64,000 nucleotides of DNA, from assembly GCA_950022295.1 (NCBI GenBank), contig OX465598.1, positions 113,381,001 through 113,445,000 on the forward strand. The letters run 5' to 3'. Source of the stretch: Bromus sterilis (Eukaryota > Streptophyta > Magnoliopsida > Poales > Poaceae). This document shows, piece after piece, positions 1 to 11,667 of this stretch. Each line of letters begins with the position of its first letter. Position 1 is the stretch's first letter. The notes beneath the pieces were generated by a model. That model saw only the letters and a program-made list of their open reading frames with translations. It was not told where the DNA came from and searched no databases. Position numbers and translations under genes: made by a program.

Positions 1-135
1 GGCGCATTTGGGAAATATGCGACACCCCTAAGCGTTTTTTAATTTTTTTGTTCAATTATTTTTTAATTATACATTCCTTGTCACATTATGAATGAATATT
101 CTTCTTTTTGGAGTATATGTAGGTGGTTATAATAT

Positions 136-222
136 GCCTTGTCACATGCCTTGTCACATGCCTTGTCACATTATGACATGTTTAATTAAACATGTCTTGT
201 CACATGCCTTGTCACATTATGA
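136..222. repeat. 12-bp tandem repeats around a perfect 22-bp palindrome
   Basis: The unit TGCCTTGTCACA (with a TGTCTTGTCACA variant) occurs three times head to tail before 171 and twice more after 193. Between them lies a perfect 22-bp palindrome at 175-196, centred on TTTAATTAAA. A related CCTTGTCACATTATGAATGAA copy sits near 77-97 and another near 207-227. The block lies downstream of the transposase stop, near the 3' end of the CACTA element. It could bind transposase or be simple slippage; neither is shown. Confidence 0.75.
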
Positions 223-469
223 ATGAACTTAGTGCCGTAACAATTACGATGAAAACACAGACCCCTGATGGTTATAATATGTAGGTGGAGTCATGAAGTG
301 GATGCAAACAAGGAAAATCTTTAACAAAATACTAGGTGTAATGTGAGAGGGGAGCAAGCACAAGCAGCAAAACCAACAAACAACAGCAAAGTTCATATTA
401 AATCCATGCATACACAAAGTGATCATGAATTACAAAATATTTTTCTTAAATTTGGAGCTAGCTATCTAG

Positions 470-1816
470 CTATCGTTTCCTCACGATCTTCTTCTTGCCC
501 TTCTTTGTCGTGGTTGAATAATTTAGGCCTGGGACGCCTTCACTTTTCCTCTTGAACGGGAGGAGACCTTTCTTCGGTAGGGTTGTGGTGTATGTATCCT
601 GAGCGGCGTAGTCATCCTCCATCTTCGGGTCGCCGAACTTGTCAAAGTCTTGCTCGTTGGCGACTCCATCCATTCCGATGATGTTTCTTTTGCCTCTCCT
701 CACTACAACGCGGCTCGGCTTTGATGGGTCGGTAATGCAGAAGCATTGGTCCACTTGGCTAGCCAGTACCCATGGCTCATTTTTCGCGGTGACGTTTGCG
801 CCCGCAGACTTGGATTTGGCTTCGGGTATAACCATGGTGGTGAAGTACCGGTCTTCTTTTACGACGCTCTTGGCCCATCTCACACGGAACATCGGCACTT
901 TCTCTCCACAGTAGTCGAGCTCCCATATGTCCTCGATCCTTCCATAGAATCTTTCCTTGACGTCATCGGTGTAGAATATCCCCGTTACCCCTGAGTTCTG
1001 GTAATCGTAGTTATTGTCCTTTTCCTCCGTGTAAAATGTGTAGCCGTTGATATCATACGCTTGATAGGTCATCAGGTTGCGTGCGGCACCCTGTGACAAG
1101 GTGAATATCATCTTTTCGTCCTCGGAAGCGTTCCTTCGCGGGGGATTAGCACGAAGCTTGTCCCTGAACCAAGTCATGAAACCGGAGTTGTGCTCTTTGA
1201 TTAGCCGTGGATCTCGGTCCGTTATCTGCAGGCCCTGGTCACTGTACTTCTTCCTGATTAAATCCTTGTGCTTTACTATCCAAGGATCGACCATCTGGAT
1301 GTGTTGTAGCGCGACTAGGCTTGCTCTTTCAAAGTCGATGTCTCGACCGTCAAAGTTGACATGCATTGCGCGGCTTCCCTCGTGGTGACCACACCCATCG
1401 GTCCTGCCAAAGTGCTTGTTGACGGCCAGACCAACAGGGTTCTCGGTGTTGAGATAATTCGTGCAAAAAGAGATGCACTCTTCGGTTAGAAAGCCCTTCG
1501 CTATGCTTGCATCTGGACGGGACCTGTTACGAACGTATTTTTTGATGTGCCCATTCAACCTTTCGAACGGCATCATGCTGTGCAGAAATGCAGGCCCGAG
1601 TTGGACGATATCCTCCACGACGTGGACCAGCAGATGCACCATAATGTCGAAGAACGCGGGCGGGAAATAGATCTCAAGCTCGCATAGTATGAGCACGATC
1701 TCCTCCTGTAGCCTTTTGAGTTGCGTAGCGCAAATCGACTTCCGGGAGATGACGTCAAAAAAGTTGCAAAGGCCAAACAACGTTTTACGGACGTGCTCGT
1801 CCATTATCCCTCGCAT
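470..1816 (-). pseudogene. CACTA TNP2-type transposase, C-terminal part (DUF4218 and DUF4216 regions)
   Basis: This 448-residue continuation lies in the same frame as the N-terminal part. It opens with a DUF4218-like region (about residues 10-115: FFDVISRKSICATQLKRL, ELEIYFPPAFFDIMVHLLVH, MMPFERLNGHIKKYVRNRSR). A DUF4216-like region follows at about 270-340 (DNNYDYQNSGVTGIFYTDDV, then a WELDYCGEKVPMFRVRWAK segment). The tail is basic (KKGKKKIVRKR) and looks like a nuclear localisation signal. The Met listed as start is an internal Met of the full protein, so this piece is unlikely to be translated alone. DUF4218 and DUF4216 are known companions of the TNP2 core in plant CACTA transposases. 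Confidence 0.87.
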
Positions 1817-1831
1817 CGCAACCGGGAGAAT

Positions 1832-4009
1832 CTACGTCATCAGCACGAAACAGTCGTGAGATTTCATCCCGCTGAAACGCTGCTTCGCCTCGTCTAGGTA
1901 TCTGCTTATCTTCCCCGCGTAGCCGTTCGGAAATTTTACTCCTATGAGGCAGTGGATAAACCGCTTGATCTCCTCCTCGCACAGAGTGAAGCATGCCGGG
2001 GGGCAGTGATCAATACCGGTCTTCTTCTTGGTCGTCCTTTTTCGTTTGCGAGAGTTTTGTGTTTCCGTATCCTCTTCCTCCTCCGGCTCATCATCGTCGT
2101 CACTAGGGGGGTGAAGTTCCCTCCTGATGCCCATAAATTTCAAGTCATTCCTTGCTTTTGGCCCGTCCTTGGTCTTCTCCGGCATGTTGAGCAGCGTGCC
2201 AAACAAGCTCTCGCACACGTTCTTTGTGATATGCATTAGATCAAGGCTATGAGGACTGCGGAGTAGACTCCAGTATTGCAAATCCCAGAAAACAGACCTC
2301 GCTTTCCATACCCTCATCAATGGCTGAGTCTTCTTTTTTTTCTTTCCCGGCGCGGGGCACTCTTTCCAAGTTTTCAGCAAGTTGTCGATTTCTTTGCCGC
2401 TCCTTCGAGCTGGGGGTGCTCGGAGCTCCTCGCTTCCATCGAACAGATGTCCCTGTTTTCTCCATGCGTGTTTCTTGGGAAGCCACCTCCGAGACCCCTG
2501 GAACACGGTTTTTGAAGATCCAGGATCGTTTCGTAGCTGGCGGTACGTTGTATTATCCATGCACCTAACGCATGCACAGAATCCTTGGACCACCTGCCCT
2601 GAGAAATATCCGTATCCGAGATAGTCGTGCACCGTCGTGATCACCGCGGCTTTCATTGGGAAATATTCTTTTGACGCGGCGTCCCACGTATTGACTCCGT
2701 CTTTCCATAACGTTTCTAGCTCCTCTTTCAACAGCTGCAGATATAGATTGAGCTCTGTACCTGGTTGTTTCGGCCCTTGAACTAGCATACACATTGTTAT
2801 GTACTTTTTCTTCATGCACTTCCAGGGGGGAAGGTTGTATATGCATACAAACACGGGCCAGGTACTGTGTGTGCTGCTCTGGCCGCCAAATGGATTGACT
2901 CCATCGGCGCTCACACCAATCCTGAGGTTCCTTGGTTCTTTCCCAAAATCTGGGTATTCGAGGTCCAACGCAGTCCATTGGCTACCATCTGAAGGGTGCC
3001 TCAGCATGTCCTCCTTTTCCGGATCCGGGTTCGGGTCATCCTCTTTTAGCTTCTTTCTATCCGCGTGCCAGGTCATGAGCTTTGCTTCCTCGGGATCTAC
3101 GAAATACCTCTGCAGACGAGGAGTGATCGGAAAGTACCATACCACTTTTCTAGGAACTTTCTTCCCTCTCTTGTATCGACTAACACCGCACACCGAACAT
3201 GTGGTTTTATCTTCGTCCTCACCCCGATAGATCATGCAATCATTTATGCAGACGTGGTATTTAACGTGCGGAAGATCGAGAGGGAAAAGGACTTTCTTGG
3301 CCTCAGCGATACTAGTTGGGCACGTGTTGACCTTCGGAAGACGATCGTGCCAGAATGCCATGTTATCATCGAAGCTTTCGTCGGTCCATTTGTGTTTTGC
3401 CTTCATCTCCATAGCCCCAAGTGTTACATTCAAGCGGGTATCCTCGTCGTTGCATCCTTCGTACAACTTCGTAATCGCGTCTTTCTCGAGTTGCGCCATC
3501 TTGGCTTTCTCTCTAGCTGCACCTCTTGCGTTCAACGCCTCTTTGACAAGCAGCTCTTGAACATGAGGGTCCCGCACCCAGCTTGAATCATCATGTCCGA
3601 CATCTTGATCTTCATGTCCGGCATCTTGATCTACATGATCCGCTTCGGCATCTTCTTCATGATCATGTACGGGATGCTCTTCGTCATCTCGCCCGCCGCT
3701 GTTTTCTGGTTGCCCTTCCTCATTTACTGGCGCCCCACCATTGACGTCCTCCTCCTCACCAGCTTCATCACTTATCCATCGTGTGTAGCCATCCATCAAA
3801 CCATTACGCTTCAGGTGTCTTTGCAATATTCCGGAATCAGGCTTGGTCACGCACTGCAGTTTGCATCTCCGACACGGACATCTTATATCCGACCTATTAT
3901 TCCTTAGCATGTCGTTTTTCGCACATTGCATCCACCTAGCCACGATGATATCGCTCAGCATCTCGCTGACCATGGTCGACCACCTGCGTGCACGGAGAGA
4001 GCAACACAA
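1832..4009 (-). pseudogene. CACTA TNP2-type transposase, N-terminal part, ended by in-frame TAG
   Basis: This 725-residue frame is the first part of a TNP2-type CACTA transposase, the nuclear enzyme that binds element ends and cuts and joins DNA. An N-terminal transposase-associated region (about residues 13-85) has the cysteine cluster DIRCPCRRCK. An acidic linker follows (about 85-145, EEDVNGG...DHEEDAEADHVDQDAG). The Transposase_21/TNP2 core starts near residue 215 (LPHVKYHVCINDCMIYRGED, CSVCGVSRYK, VVWYFPITPRLQRYF). The frame ends at a TAG (1832-1834), and the next ORF (470-1816) continues in exactly the same frame five codons later. The two are therefore one gene interrupted by a single nonsense codon, not a frameshift. 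M13 (MVSEMLSDI) is an alternative start. Introns cannot be excluded. The large + strand ORFs opposite it are shadows. Confidence 0.88.
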
Positions 4010-4145
4010 TTATATATCACAGTCGTCGCCAGAAAAATTCGGCATGACCTTCCCTAATAATGCATGGGAGCATGCGGAGAGTGCGCTAGAAATTTGCCGA
4101 AACGGAAATGAATCGACATTTCGGCAAAACATTTGCCACTCAAGA

Positions 4146-4252
4146 TACACATATACATCAAACCACCATAAGCTTCACACATACATCAAACCACCACAAG
4201 CTTCACATATACATCAAACCCAAGCTTCACATATACAACAAACCCCAAGCTA
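4146..4252. repeat. Short tandem repeat of about 27 bp in CACTA 5' region
   Basis: About four imperfect copies of a unit resembling CACATATACATCAAACCACC followed by a(t/c)aagcttca lie upstream of the transposase start. The copies differ by small deletions: the last two lack part of the ACCACCAC segment. It is probably untranslated leader or promoter sequence of the transposase gene. Confidence 0.65.
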
Positions 4253-4496
4253 ATAAAGGCAAGTATATGGGTCATAAATGGAACAAAAGAGTTTGGGAGG
4301 AAGTCCACTTACTTCAATATGAAACAAAATAGATGTAATGCCAAGTATCGATGGATAAATGGAAGAAATGAGGTGGGGAGGAGGAGAAAACCGAATAGAT
4401 CTAGGGTGAGAAGAGTGGATCTAGTTTGAGAATTGTGTGGAGTGAATGAGAGGTGGTAGGTGGGGTGGAGTAGATAAGGGAAGCTCTAGGCATTTA

Positions 4497-4860
4497 GTGG
4501 CGCATATAGGAAGTCAGTGGTGGCGCATCTGTGCAATGCGCCACCCCTAAGCTCTTATGGGTGGCGCATTACCACAATGCGCCACCCCTAAGGACCTTAT
4601 GGGTGGCGCATATACAGAATGCGCCACCCCTAAGCTCTTAGGGGTGGCGCATTCTGTATGTGCGCCACCTATAAGGTCCTTAGGGGTGGCGCATACTGCT
4701 AGATGTGCCACGTATAAAATCATCCAGGCTGGCCCACTCTTAGGGGTGGCGCACTGGAATATAATGCGCCACCCATAAGGTCTTATGGGTGGCGCATTAT
4801 TTTCCAGTGCGCCACCCATAACAGGTGGTGGCGCATCGCTTTCCATATGCGCCACTAATA
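4497..4860. repeat. CACTA subterminal inverted-repeat array (GGTGGCGCAT / ATGCGCCACC)
   Basis: About ten alternating GTGGCGCA and TGCGCCAC blocks occur in 360 bp, separated by CCCTAAG(A/C/G) and TTATGGG linkers, so several pairs can form hairpins. Subterminal arrays of this kind are the known binding sites of CACTA transposase subunits. The same motif recurs at 15616-15680, 16110-16270 and 17430-17790, which shows that the second CACTA-derived element belongs to a related group. Confidence 0.85.
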
Positions 4861-4879
4861 GGCTTTCCATGTATAGCTA

Positions 4880-4893
4880 TTTCCCTAGTAGTG
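4880..4893 (-). repeat. CACTA terminal inverted repeat (5' end of element)
   Basis: The sequence is TTTCCCTAGTAGTG on +, that is CACTACTAGGGAAA on -. It is directly followed by non-repetitive LTR-like sequence starting CATTCTTGCATG. Confidence 0.9.
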
Positions 4894-6214
4894 CATTCTT
4901 GCATGATTTGAATGAAACTAACTCGGACTGACGTTGTTTTCAGCAGAGCTACCTGTATGGTTTTCTCATGTGCAGGAAAAGGGAATTTTAGGTACCTCAG
5001 AAAAATCTAGGAGAAAACACAAAAAATCCACGCAACCGGAGAGCCCAGGAGCCAGAAAATTGGCCAGACGAGGGCCACCCCTGGCCCAGGAGGCCAAGTG
5101 GCGCGGCCTGGCCCCTGGCCGCGCCATGAGGCCGCCTCGAGGGGTGGGACCTCCCCTGGTTCCCTACTTCGACTCCTATTTTTACCCCCGACGAGAAAAT
5201 CCCAAAACAGAAGTCAATACTCCAATTCTCGTCGCGTAGCCGCCGCCACCTCTGTTTTTCTCCGGGAGAGCTAATCTGGAGGTTGTTTTTGCCTCCGGTG
5301 AGGGGAAATCCTCGCCATCGTCATCACCATCGCCACTCCATCACCCTTCCATGTCTCCCCCATCCATGTGTGAGTAATTGCCTGCTGTAGGCGAAGGGGA
5401 TGGTAGGATTGGATGAGTTAGATCATTTAATAGTTTGTCAGATTGTTGGGGGCATGTTTCCTATCATCTATTATGATGTTTATCATCTTTGCTACTACTT
5501 GTTGCTCTTCATACTTGTCACTTTGAGCCCGAGTGCCATGATTTCATATCTGAACCCTTTATCTTTTCATGAATATACTTGTGTTCTTGATCCTATCTAT
5601 GAGTTGTATGCACCTATCATATTCCGGAACCGGCAATCCTAATGGTGAAAGCTTGGGACACCAAAGGGGGTGGACTATAATTTTAGGATTCCATGTATCC
5701 ATTGATTGTTAATGCTTTGTTCCGGTGCTCTTTGACATGAGCACCTTAATCTCCATAAGTTCCTTTTGGCCCCGTTGGTAGCGGGATGGTAGGACAAAAT
5801 ATGTTGTGCAAAGTTCTTATCACAACTACCTTGGGATACATACCTAATGTTTGATATTTTCCTAGATGATCATTACTTTTATGTGTGCCTTGCCCCATGT
5901 TAATTACATGTACAACGCCCAACCATCCATTCCCCTAGCCTACAGTGTATTTATCCTGTTGGTTACAAGTTGCTTTACTTTTGTTGTTTTACATCCTTCC
6001 CTTGCCACCGCTATTTCTGTTGCCACCATCACTTCCACCACACCATTACTACTAATAAATTATTTCCAAGAAAGTATCATTTAGGTGCGATTATATTGAC
6101 AACTCAACTGTCAAAGCTTATAAATATTCTTTGGCTCCCCTTGTGTCGAATCAATAAATTGGGTTATTCTTACCCGCGAAAACTGTTGCGATCCCCTACA
6201 CTTGTGGGTCATCA
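4894..6214 (+). mobile_element. Gypsy-type LTR fragment, 5' part displaced by the CACTA insertion
   Basis: No coding potential is seen. The sequence has the layout of a Triticeae gypsy LTR: a GAATGAAACTAACTCGGACTGACGTTG block, a GC-rich stretch (5050-5180), C/T-rich leader sequence, and the 3' end CTACACTTGTGGGTCATCA at 6214. The CACTA element appears to have inserted into this LTR, so its 5' part lies left of the window. GCAGG at 6215-6219 would be its right target duplication, but the left copy is out of view. Whether it is a solo LTR or part of a full element cannot be decided here. Confidence 0.6.
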
Positions 6215-7044
6215 GCAGGCGGCTCGCCGCTGTCGGCAAAGTATGCATCCAAGCTACAACACCAACCCGCAGAAGGAACCCGTGGAGGCCCTCCATCCGG
6301 AGACCACAGGAAACCCACAGCTTCTGGGGCTACTGTCGGCGGGATGACCCCGGGTAGTCACAAAGAGGCGAAACAACCTTTCAAGATAAACGGGGTAGCT
6401 CAAGCCTGTGGGATGGCTGGCCCATGGGCCGGCTGCCGGATGGTCGTCACCATCCGGCGGCTGGTTGGACACATCCGGACCAATGGAGTCTAACATAATC
6501 CCACAGAATCCGCTCCCCCGTACCGAAGACCCACGTCTCCGAGGATACAGAGGGTGTTCTAACAGTGCTCCTATACCGTTGGCCGGTGCGACCAGCTCCT
6601 GGACGGGCCTGGCAATGTAACTACACATGTCTACCTACTGACGACGATGTTGACTACGGGCTACAGCGCACCCACGACGGCAGAATTGTACTTGCTACAA
6701 GACCCCGCAGCTGGTGGTACCCACGCATGACGTCTAAGGCGGAGCAACTACAGGATCCCGCATCCAGGAACCGTAATCAGTGGGGCTCGCAGTCGGAAGG
6801 CCCTAGCAAGCTCCAGAGAGACTGACGCCAGGGGCCCAGTCCTTTCCCTAGAAATATGGTAACCTGTGGGTCGGCCTATAAGACCCCCAGGACGCCCTCC
6901 AAGGGGAGGATCGGACCTTTGTACACCATAGCCACCACATTTACTCACAAGGACCGGGAGAAAGAAGATCCTAGAGCCCTCTTCTCCCTCCTTGCATACA
7001 ACTCAAGGATCAGGATTGTAGTCTGTGTGCACCATTCTAGTCAC

Positions 7045-8723
7045 TGATACGTCCAAAACGTATCTATAATTTATGCTTGCTCCATGCCTCTTTTGTGTGA
7101 TATTTCTATGATATTGATGAACTTCCATACACTTTTGATCATATTTGGACTAACCTATTAACTCAGTGCACCCCAGTGCCAGTTCCTGTTTTCTGCTGTT
7201 TTTCTATTTCAGGTTTCCCCCATATTAAAAGTGCTCCAAAAATTCTGGAAAATCCAATAAAAATCAGCGATACAGAAGCTTCGAGAAACACCGAGGGGGG
7301 GGGCAGAGGGGACCCACCAGGGCCCCAGACGCCCTCCCGGCACAACCTAGGGTGGGGCCGCGCCAGGGGGCCTCCTGGACCCCTGGTGGCCCCCCTGGCT
7401 GCCCCCCTTCGCCCATATATTCCTCGTGATGTGAAACCCCCATGACGGGAACCCTTTTTCGCAATCTCTCCTCTGTTCCGCCGCCACCGCGCTTCCAAGA
7501 TCGTGAGCACCAGAAGACCTCTTCCCGGCACCATGCCGGAGGGAGGAACCACCTCCGGGAGCTTCTCCACCACCATGGATGCTTCCCGGATGAACCGTGA
7601 GTAGTTCACCTTGGACCATCGGTCTATGATCAGTAGCTATGTGATGTTCTCCTCCCCCTCTTTGTTCTTCATGGATTAGACCTCGTGAGCTGCCCTACAT
7701 GATCGAGGCACATATGTAATATTTCTGTTGTTGCTATGCTGAGTTTTCTGGGCTCCGATGGATTATGAGATTATGTTCCGATTGTGTTTGACTAATATAT
7801 TTGATTCTCCTCTTTCATATTTATGTTCTAGAGTAACTCTTGCATGTTCTCCGTTGTTGTTTATTGCTTTGGCCAAGTAGTAGGTAGTGACTCCAAGAGG
7901 GAGAGTTATGCACGATTGTGGGTTCATGCCCCCCGATGACTAGCTTGAGTGACAAAAACATGAGTCTAGGGGATGTGATGTTGCCACAAGGCAGAAAACA
8001 ACAGTGCTTGTACTTGCGGGTGCAAGGATTGTTTACTTTACGCAAAGTTCTTTAATGCAGTTGTCCGTTGCTTTGAGTTTACACTTTGGGTGGGATTCGC
8101 AACTTAATACCAGCGAGATGTTCTGGATAGATATCTCAAGGTGGATAATAAGTAGGTAGATGCAGATGGATTTCGGTCTACTTGTCTTGGCGTATCGCCC
8201 ATGCTTTTGAGCCTCTGCCTTTCTTTGAAGCATAGTTAGCATTGGTTTGCGCACATAATCCTGTCAATTGCCCAGTTGTATTTTGTTTACCTCGCATGGC
8301 TATTTTATCGTCTATTGGGAGAGAGACATAACTAGTGAACATCATAGGACCCCGGTCCATATTTCCAATACTGTTTACACCCGCTATCAATTTACTGCTT
8401 TATTTACTTTTCCGTTGCTATCACTATCATTTTTATCCCGTGCGTTTTATCCTTTGTAAACAACAAGGTCGGAGGAATTGACAACTCCTTTGTACTCGTT
8501 GGGAAGCAAAGTTATTTGTTGTGTGTGCAGGTCCAGGAGAAACAAGTGATTATCTTCAAACGGTGCATCACTTGCCGAACCACCTTCTTGTATCTGTTGG
8601 AGTCCTATTGGTTCGACACTCAACCTTAGCATCTTCGCTAAGGCAAATTTTCTGTTACGCTACATCTCACCTTCCACTTTGGGTAAACCAACGAGGGGCG
8701 AGACGTAAACTCTCGTAACATCA
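7045..8723 (+). repeat. 5' LTR of the Athila-like element
   Basis: It runs from TGATACGTCC to CGTAACATCA, 1679 bp. The matching LTR at 12632-14307 is nearly the same length and differs by scattered substitutions and tiny indels. It contains the GC-rich block (7295-7430) and ACCATGGATGCTTCCCGGATG leader typical of this family. The ORFs inside are not genes. Confidence 0.92.
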
Positions 8724-8733
8724 AAGCAATTTC

Positions 8734-8751
8734 TGGCGCCGCTGCCGGGGA
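8734..8751 (+). other. Primer binding site, tRNA-Asp type
   Basis: TGGCGCCGCTGCCGGGGA lies 10 bases after the LTR end. It is complementary to the 3' end of plant tRNA-Asp with one mismatch, and marks the start of minus-strand DNA synthesis. Confidence 0.85.
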
Positions 8752-8889
8752 CTCCACTCTTCAAGATAGGGGAGTTGCACACTATCTTTTATCTTTGCTT
8801 TTTAGTCTTGTTAGTTTACCTTTCAGTTTTTGCTTTAGTGTCCTTTATCAAAAATCAAAAAAATAGTTACCTTGCTAGTAGTTGTCATT

Positions 8890-9603
8890 ATGTCTGGCCC
8901 TTTTGCCTTTGGTGAAGCAGAAGTGCTCACCTTTAAACAAAGAGGTGGTGAAAGTCTGAAAGATGCCTGGTATAGAATTAATGATTCTCAAAAAAGAGCC
9001 ACCAAGAAGCAATCTACTACTATCCTGCTTAGAAACTTTTATGTTGGAATTACTTCTTGGAATAGGTTTATTCTATATACTACTATCAATGGGAATTTCC
9101 TAGAAGTCCCAGTTTGGGAAGCTCTTAGTGTTATGGAAAATCTTGTTGGAAATCTCCCTGTTGATAGCATTCAAGAGGACATTACCCTAGCTCACATTAT
9201 GAAAAAACTTGAAAAGATAGAGCTAGAGATGCCAAGCATTAACAAGATAAGTGAGTTGGATCGTAAGGTTCAAGGGGATTTGAATAGACTTGATAGCTCC
9301 ATGCATAAAATTTTCAAAACCTTGGAGACCATCAAATCCCATGACTTGGATCCCTCTAGGATTGATAAGATTTAGGAAATTATCGACACTCTAGGAACTA
9401 ATTTCTCCTCAATCATAAACAAAAAGTTAGAAACTCCAGTAAAGAAGGAACCTAGGTTTGTTTACGTTCCAAAGGCTCCTCGTTTCAAAAATAATCTATC
9501 TATTGTCAAAGGGGTTGAAATTGTGAAGACTTTGGAAGAGATACCTCTATTTAATAGAATAAATGAGACTCCAATTGATCTTCCGCCTTTTGCTTTTATT
9601 TGA
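8890..9603 (+). pseudogene. gag-like frame of the Athila-like element, one in-frame TAG
   Basis: The start is ATG at 8890 (MSGPFAFGEAEVLTFKQRGG). The first 161 residues include a capsid-like segment (ESLKDAWYRINDSQKR, then LLRNFYVGITSWNRFILYTT) and a helical tail (ISELDRKVQGDLNRLDSSMH). A TAG at 9373-9375 stops the frame, but the same frame stays open to TGA at 9601-9603 and reads a Lys/Pro-rich segment (PVKKEPRFVYVPKAPRF). It is thus one gag frame with a single nonsense codon. No zinc knuckle, protease or polymerase follows. Similarity to other Athila-type gags is by motif only. Confidence 0.72.
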
Positions 9604-10324
9604 GAGCCCTCTTAAGAGTGGATGTAATATTGAAGAGCTTTTTGATGATCTTGATGATGGTTCAATGGATACAACTTGATCTATTTGCATTAAGCCTAGC
9701 TAATGGCTTTAAAGAAGCGCTTTCGGGAGGCAGCCCGCAACGAATTTAGGATTTCCTTTTTGTTTTTATTCTGTTTTTAGTGGTCTTGATGATTTTTACT
9801 ACTGTATAAACATCATTGTATCTTTACTTTTTAAGCGTTGTGCCATTTATAGCCTCATATGACAAGGGAAGTGAAAGTTGTGACACGCTGTCCAGAAAAC
9901 AGATTCTGTCCTCGTGACTAGAAAAATCACAGAAAAATCCCAGTTCATCTTTTTGATCTGAAATTTCACACAGTGTGCTCTATACAATTACGGAACTTTC
10001 GTATGTTCTGAGTTTTTTGATTTGAGCTGCAGAAGTATCCCTAAAAAAATCTTTACTACCTGCTGGTCTGTTTTTCACAGATTCTGTCCTGTTTTTCCTT
10101 TCCTTCATTTTGCGAACCTTAAGCTTGCTTTTTCTTTGCAAAAACTTTTTGAAAATCTTGAGAAACAGTAGCTATTCAATAATATCTTTGTTTCCAGTAG
10201 AGAAAAAATGATTTTATTATGGGTACTAACCTCGCTAATCAGATTATGATGAGTTATGTATGAAGAGAGTTTTCAAGTGTGCGACGGAAGATGATGAAAC
10301 AAGATTCAGGAGTGTCAAGCGCTC

Positions 10325-10410
10325 AAGCTTGGGGATGCCCCCCATGCATCCCCAAGAAATATTCAAGGAGACTCAAGCGTCTAAGCTTGGGGATGCCCCC
10401 GTGCATCCCC
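10325..10410 (+). repeat. Pair of GGGGATGC hairpins sharing the polypurine-tract motif
   Basis: CTTGGGGATGC (10328-10338) pairs perfectly with GCATCCCCAAG (10346-10356), giving an 11-bp stem with a 7-nt loop. GGGGATGC (10389-10396) pairs with GCATCCCC (10403-10410), an 8-bp stem with a 6-nt loop. Both are preceded by AAG, giving AAGCTTGGGGATG, which is also the sequence of the element's PPT at 12618-12630. Confidence 0.8.
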
Positions 10411-11667
10411 TTCTCCATCAACAATTATCAGTTCGTCTCTCGTTTCACTATATTTTTATCACTTCATACGTTATGTGCTATGCTTGGAGCGTCTCGCTCT
10501 TAGGTTTTATTTTTAGTTTTCTTTAGCTTTGCTTACCGTTCATAACAAGTTAGAACCCAGCTTTCTTTGTGTGGGAGAGAAACACGCTCCACTTTCAAAA
10601 TCTAGAACACAACATAGGATTTTTCATGCTTATCTTTGTTGTGTGTGTTCTTTATCTTTTTCATAGCTACTGTCATGTTTAGCTCTTAGTTTTCATGCTT
10701 ATCTTTTTAAAGAGCTTTTGTTTAGTTTGTTGCTGGAACTCTCTTGAGTTTTCATTTTTATCTTGTTTAGAGAGTTTGCCTGTTGCACTGAGTTTTGTGT
10801 CTTGACTTGAAGTAGGTAATTGAGGTTGCTATTCTTTTGTAGTAGTAACTTGCAATAGTTTTGAGGTATTTTTTTGCGTAATGATTGGACTTTTGGTGTC
10901 AAGAGCTGTAGCCTATTAGTGATAGATGTAATATTTTTGGCAATCCGTGTTTATTTTCAAAACTTACAAATTAGTTGAGAACTTTAGCTACTAGATGGAT
11001 CACTACTCTTCTGAGGGGTCGAATATTAGAGTACACTCACGTACCATGAGTCGAGGATGCGCAAGGATAACCAAACCCCCATACACTCCTCCTCGGGGTA
11101 CTTATCTCTTTGTGAAACCTCCTTATTAGATTGAGAGTTACCGATAATAAGTGCATGAGTTCTTCGTACTAATGGGAGTATTCGAAAGTTGACACTTCCA
11201 CCTTCCCATATTTTTCTAGCCTTTCCTGTGCCGTGCATTGCTTTCTTCTCACTCCGAGAGTTGGCGTCCACCTTCGCCGGTACATCCAAACCCTTGGCAT
11301 GATACGCTCTGTCATCATAAACCTCCTTATATCCTTCCTCAAAACAGCCACCATACCTACCTACCAAGGCATTTCCATAGCCTTTCCGAGATACATTGCC
11401 ATGCAACATCCACCTTCTCATGACTTGATCTTCATGTCATACATGCTACTTGCTTGATCAATGAGCCGCATGCTAGTTAGGCCTTGCCCTAATCATTGCT
11501 ACATGACGCGCTAGTATCATTGCATATCCTGCTACCCTGGCAGAGATATACATTTGCATACATCATGATAGTTACATCTTCGTTATGATTTGAGTACTTT
11601 TGTAAAGTGTGAAAGATCTTCTATACTTTTTGTAATATATAGAGTGTTGCCCCTAAAGTGAGGAAAA

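Larger units (their letters stand above)
1..4893 (-). mobile_element. CACTA (En/Spm-type) DNA transposon, left end outside window
   Basis: The right terminus reads TTCCCTAGTAGTG on +, which is CACTACTAGGGAA inward on -, ending at 4893. It is preceded by many short inverted GGTGGCGCAT/ATGCGCCACC subterminal repeats. The first bases of the window (GGCGCATTTGGGAAATATGCG...CACCCCTAAG) are subterminal repeat of the opposite end, so only a short piece is missing to the left. The interior carries a TNP2-type transposase on - (470-4009), so the right end is the 5' end of the element. A 3-bp target duplication CAT may begin at 4894, but the left copy is not visible. As an almost complete element with subterminal arrays it is a typical Triticeae CACTA; the exact family is not assigned. 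Confidence 0.9.

Noticed and set aside
2799..3586. Overlapping + strand ORFs of 143 and 173 residues
   Set aside because: They lie opposite the TNP2 transposase frame and have no independent motif; they are antisense shadows.
4497..4860. CRISPR-like spacing of short repeats
   Set aside because: Repeats alternate in orientation, spacers are short linkers of the same repeat, and the genome is eukaryotic; these are CACTA subterminal repeats.
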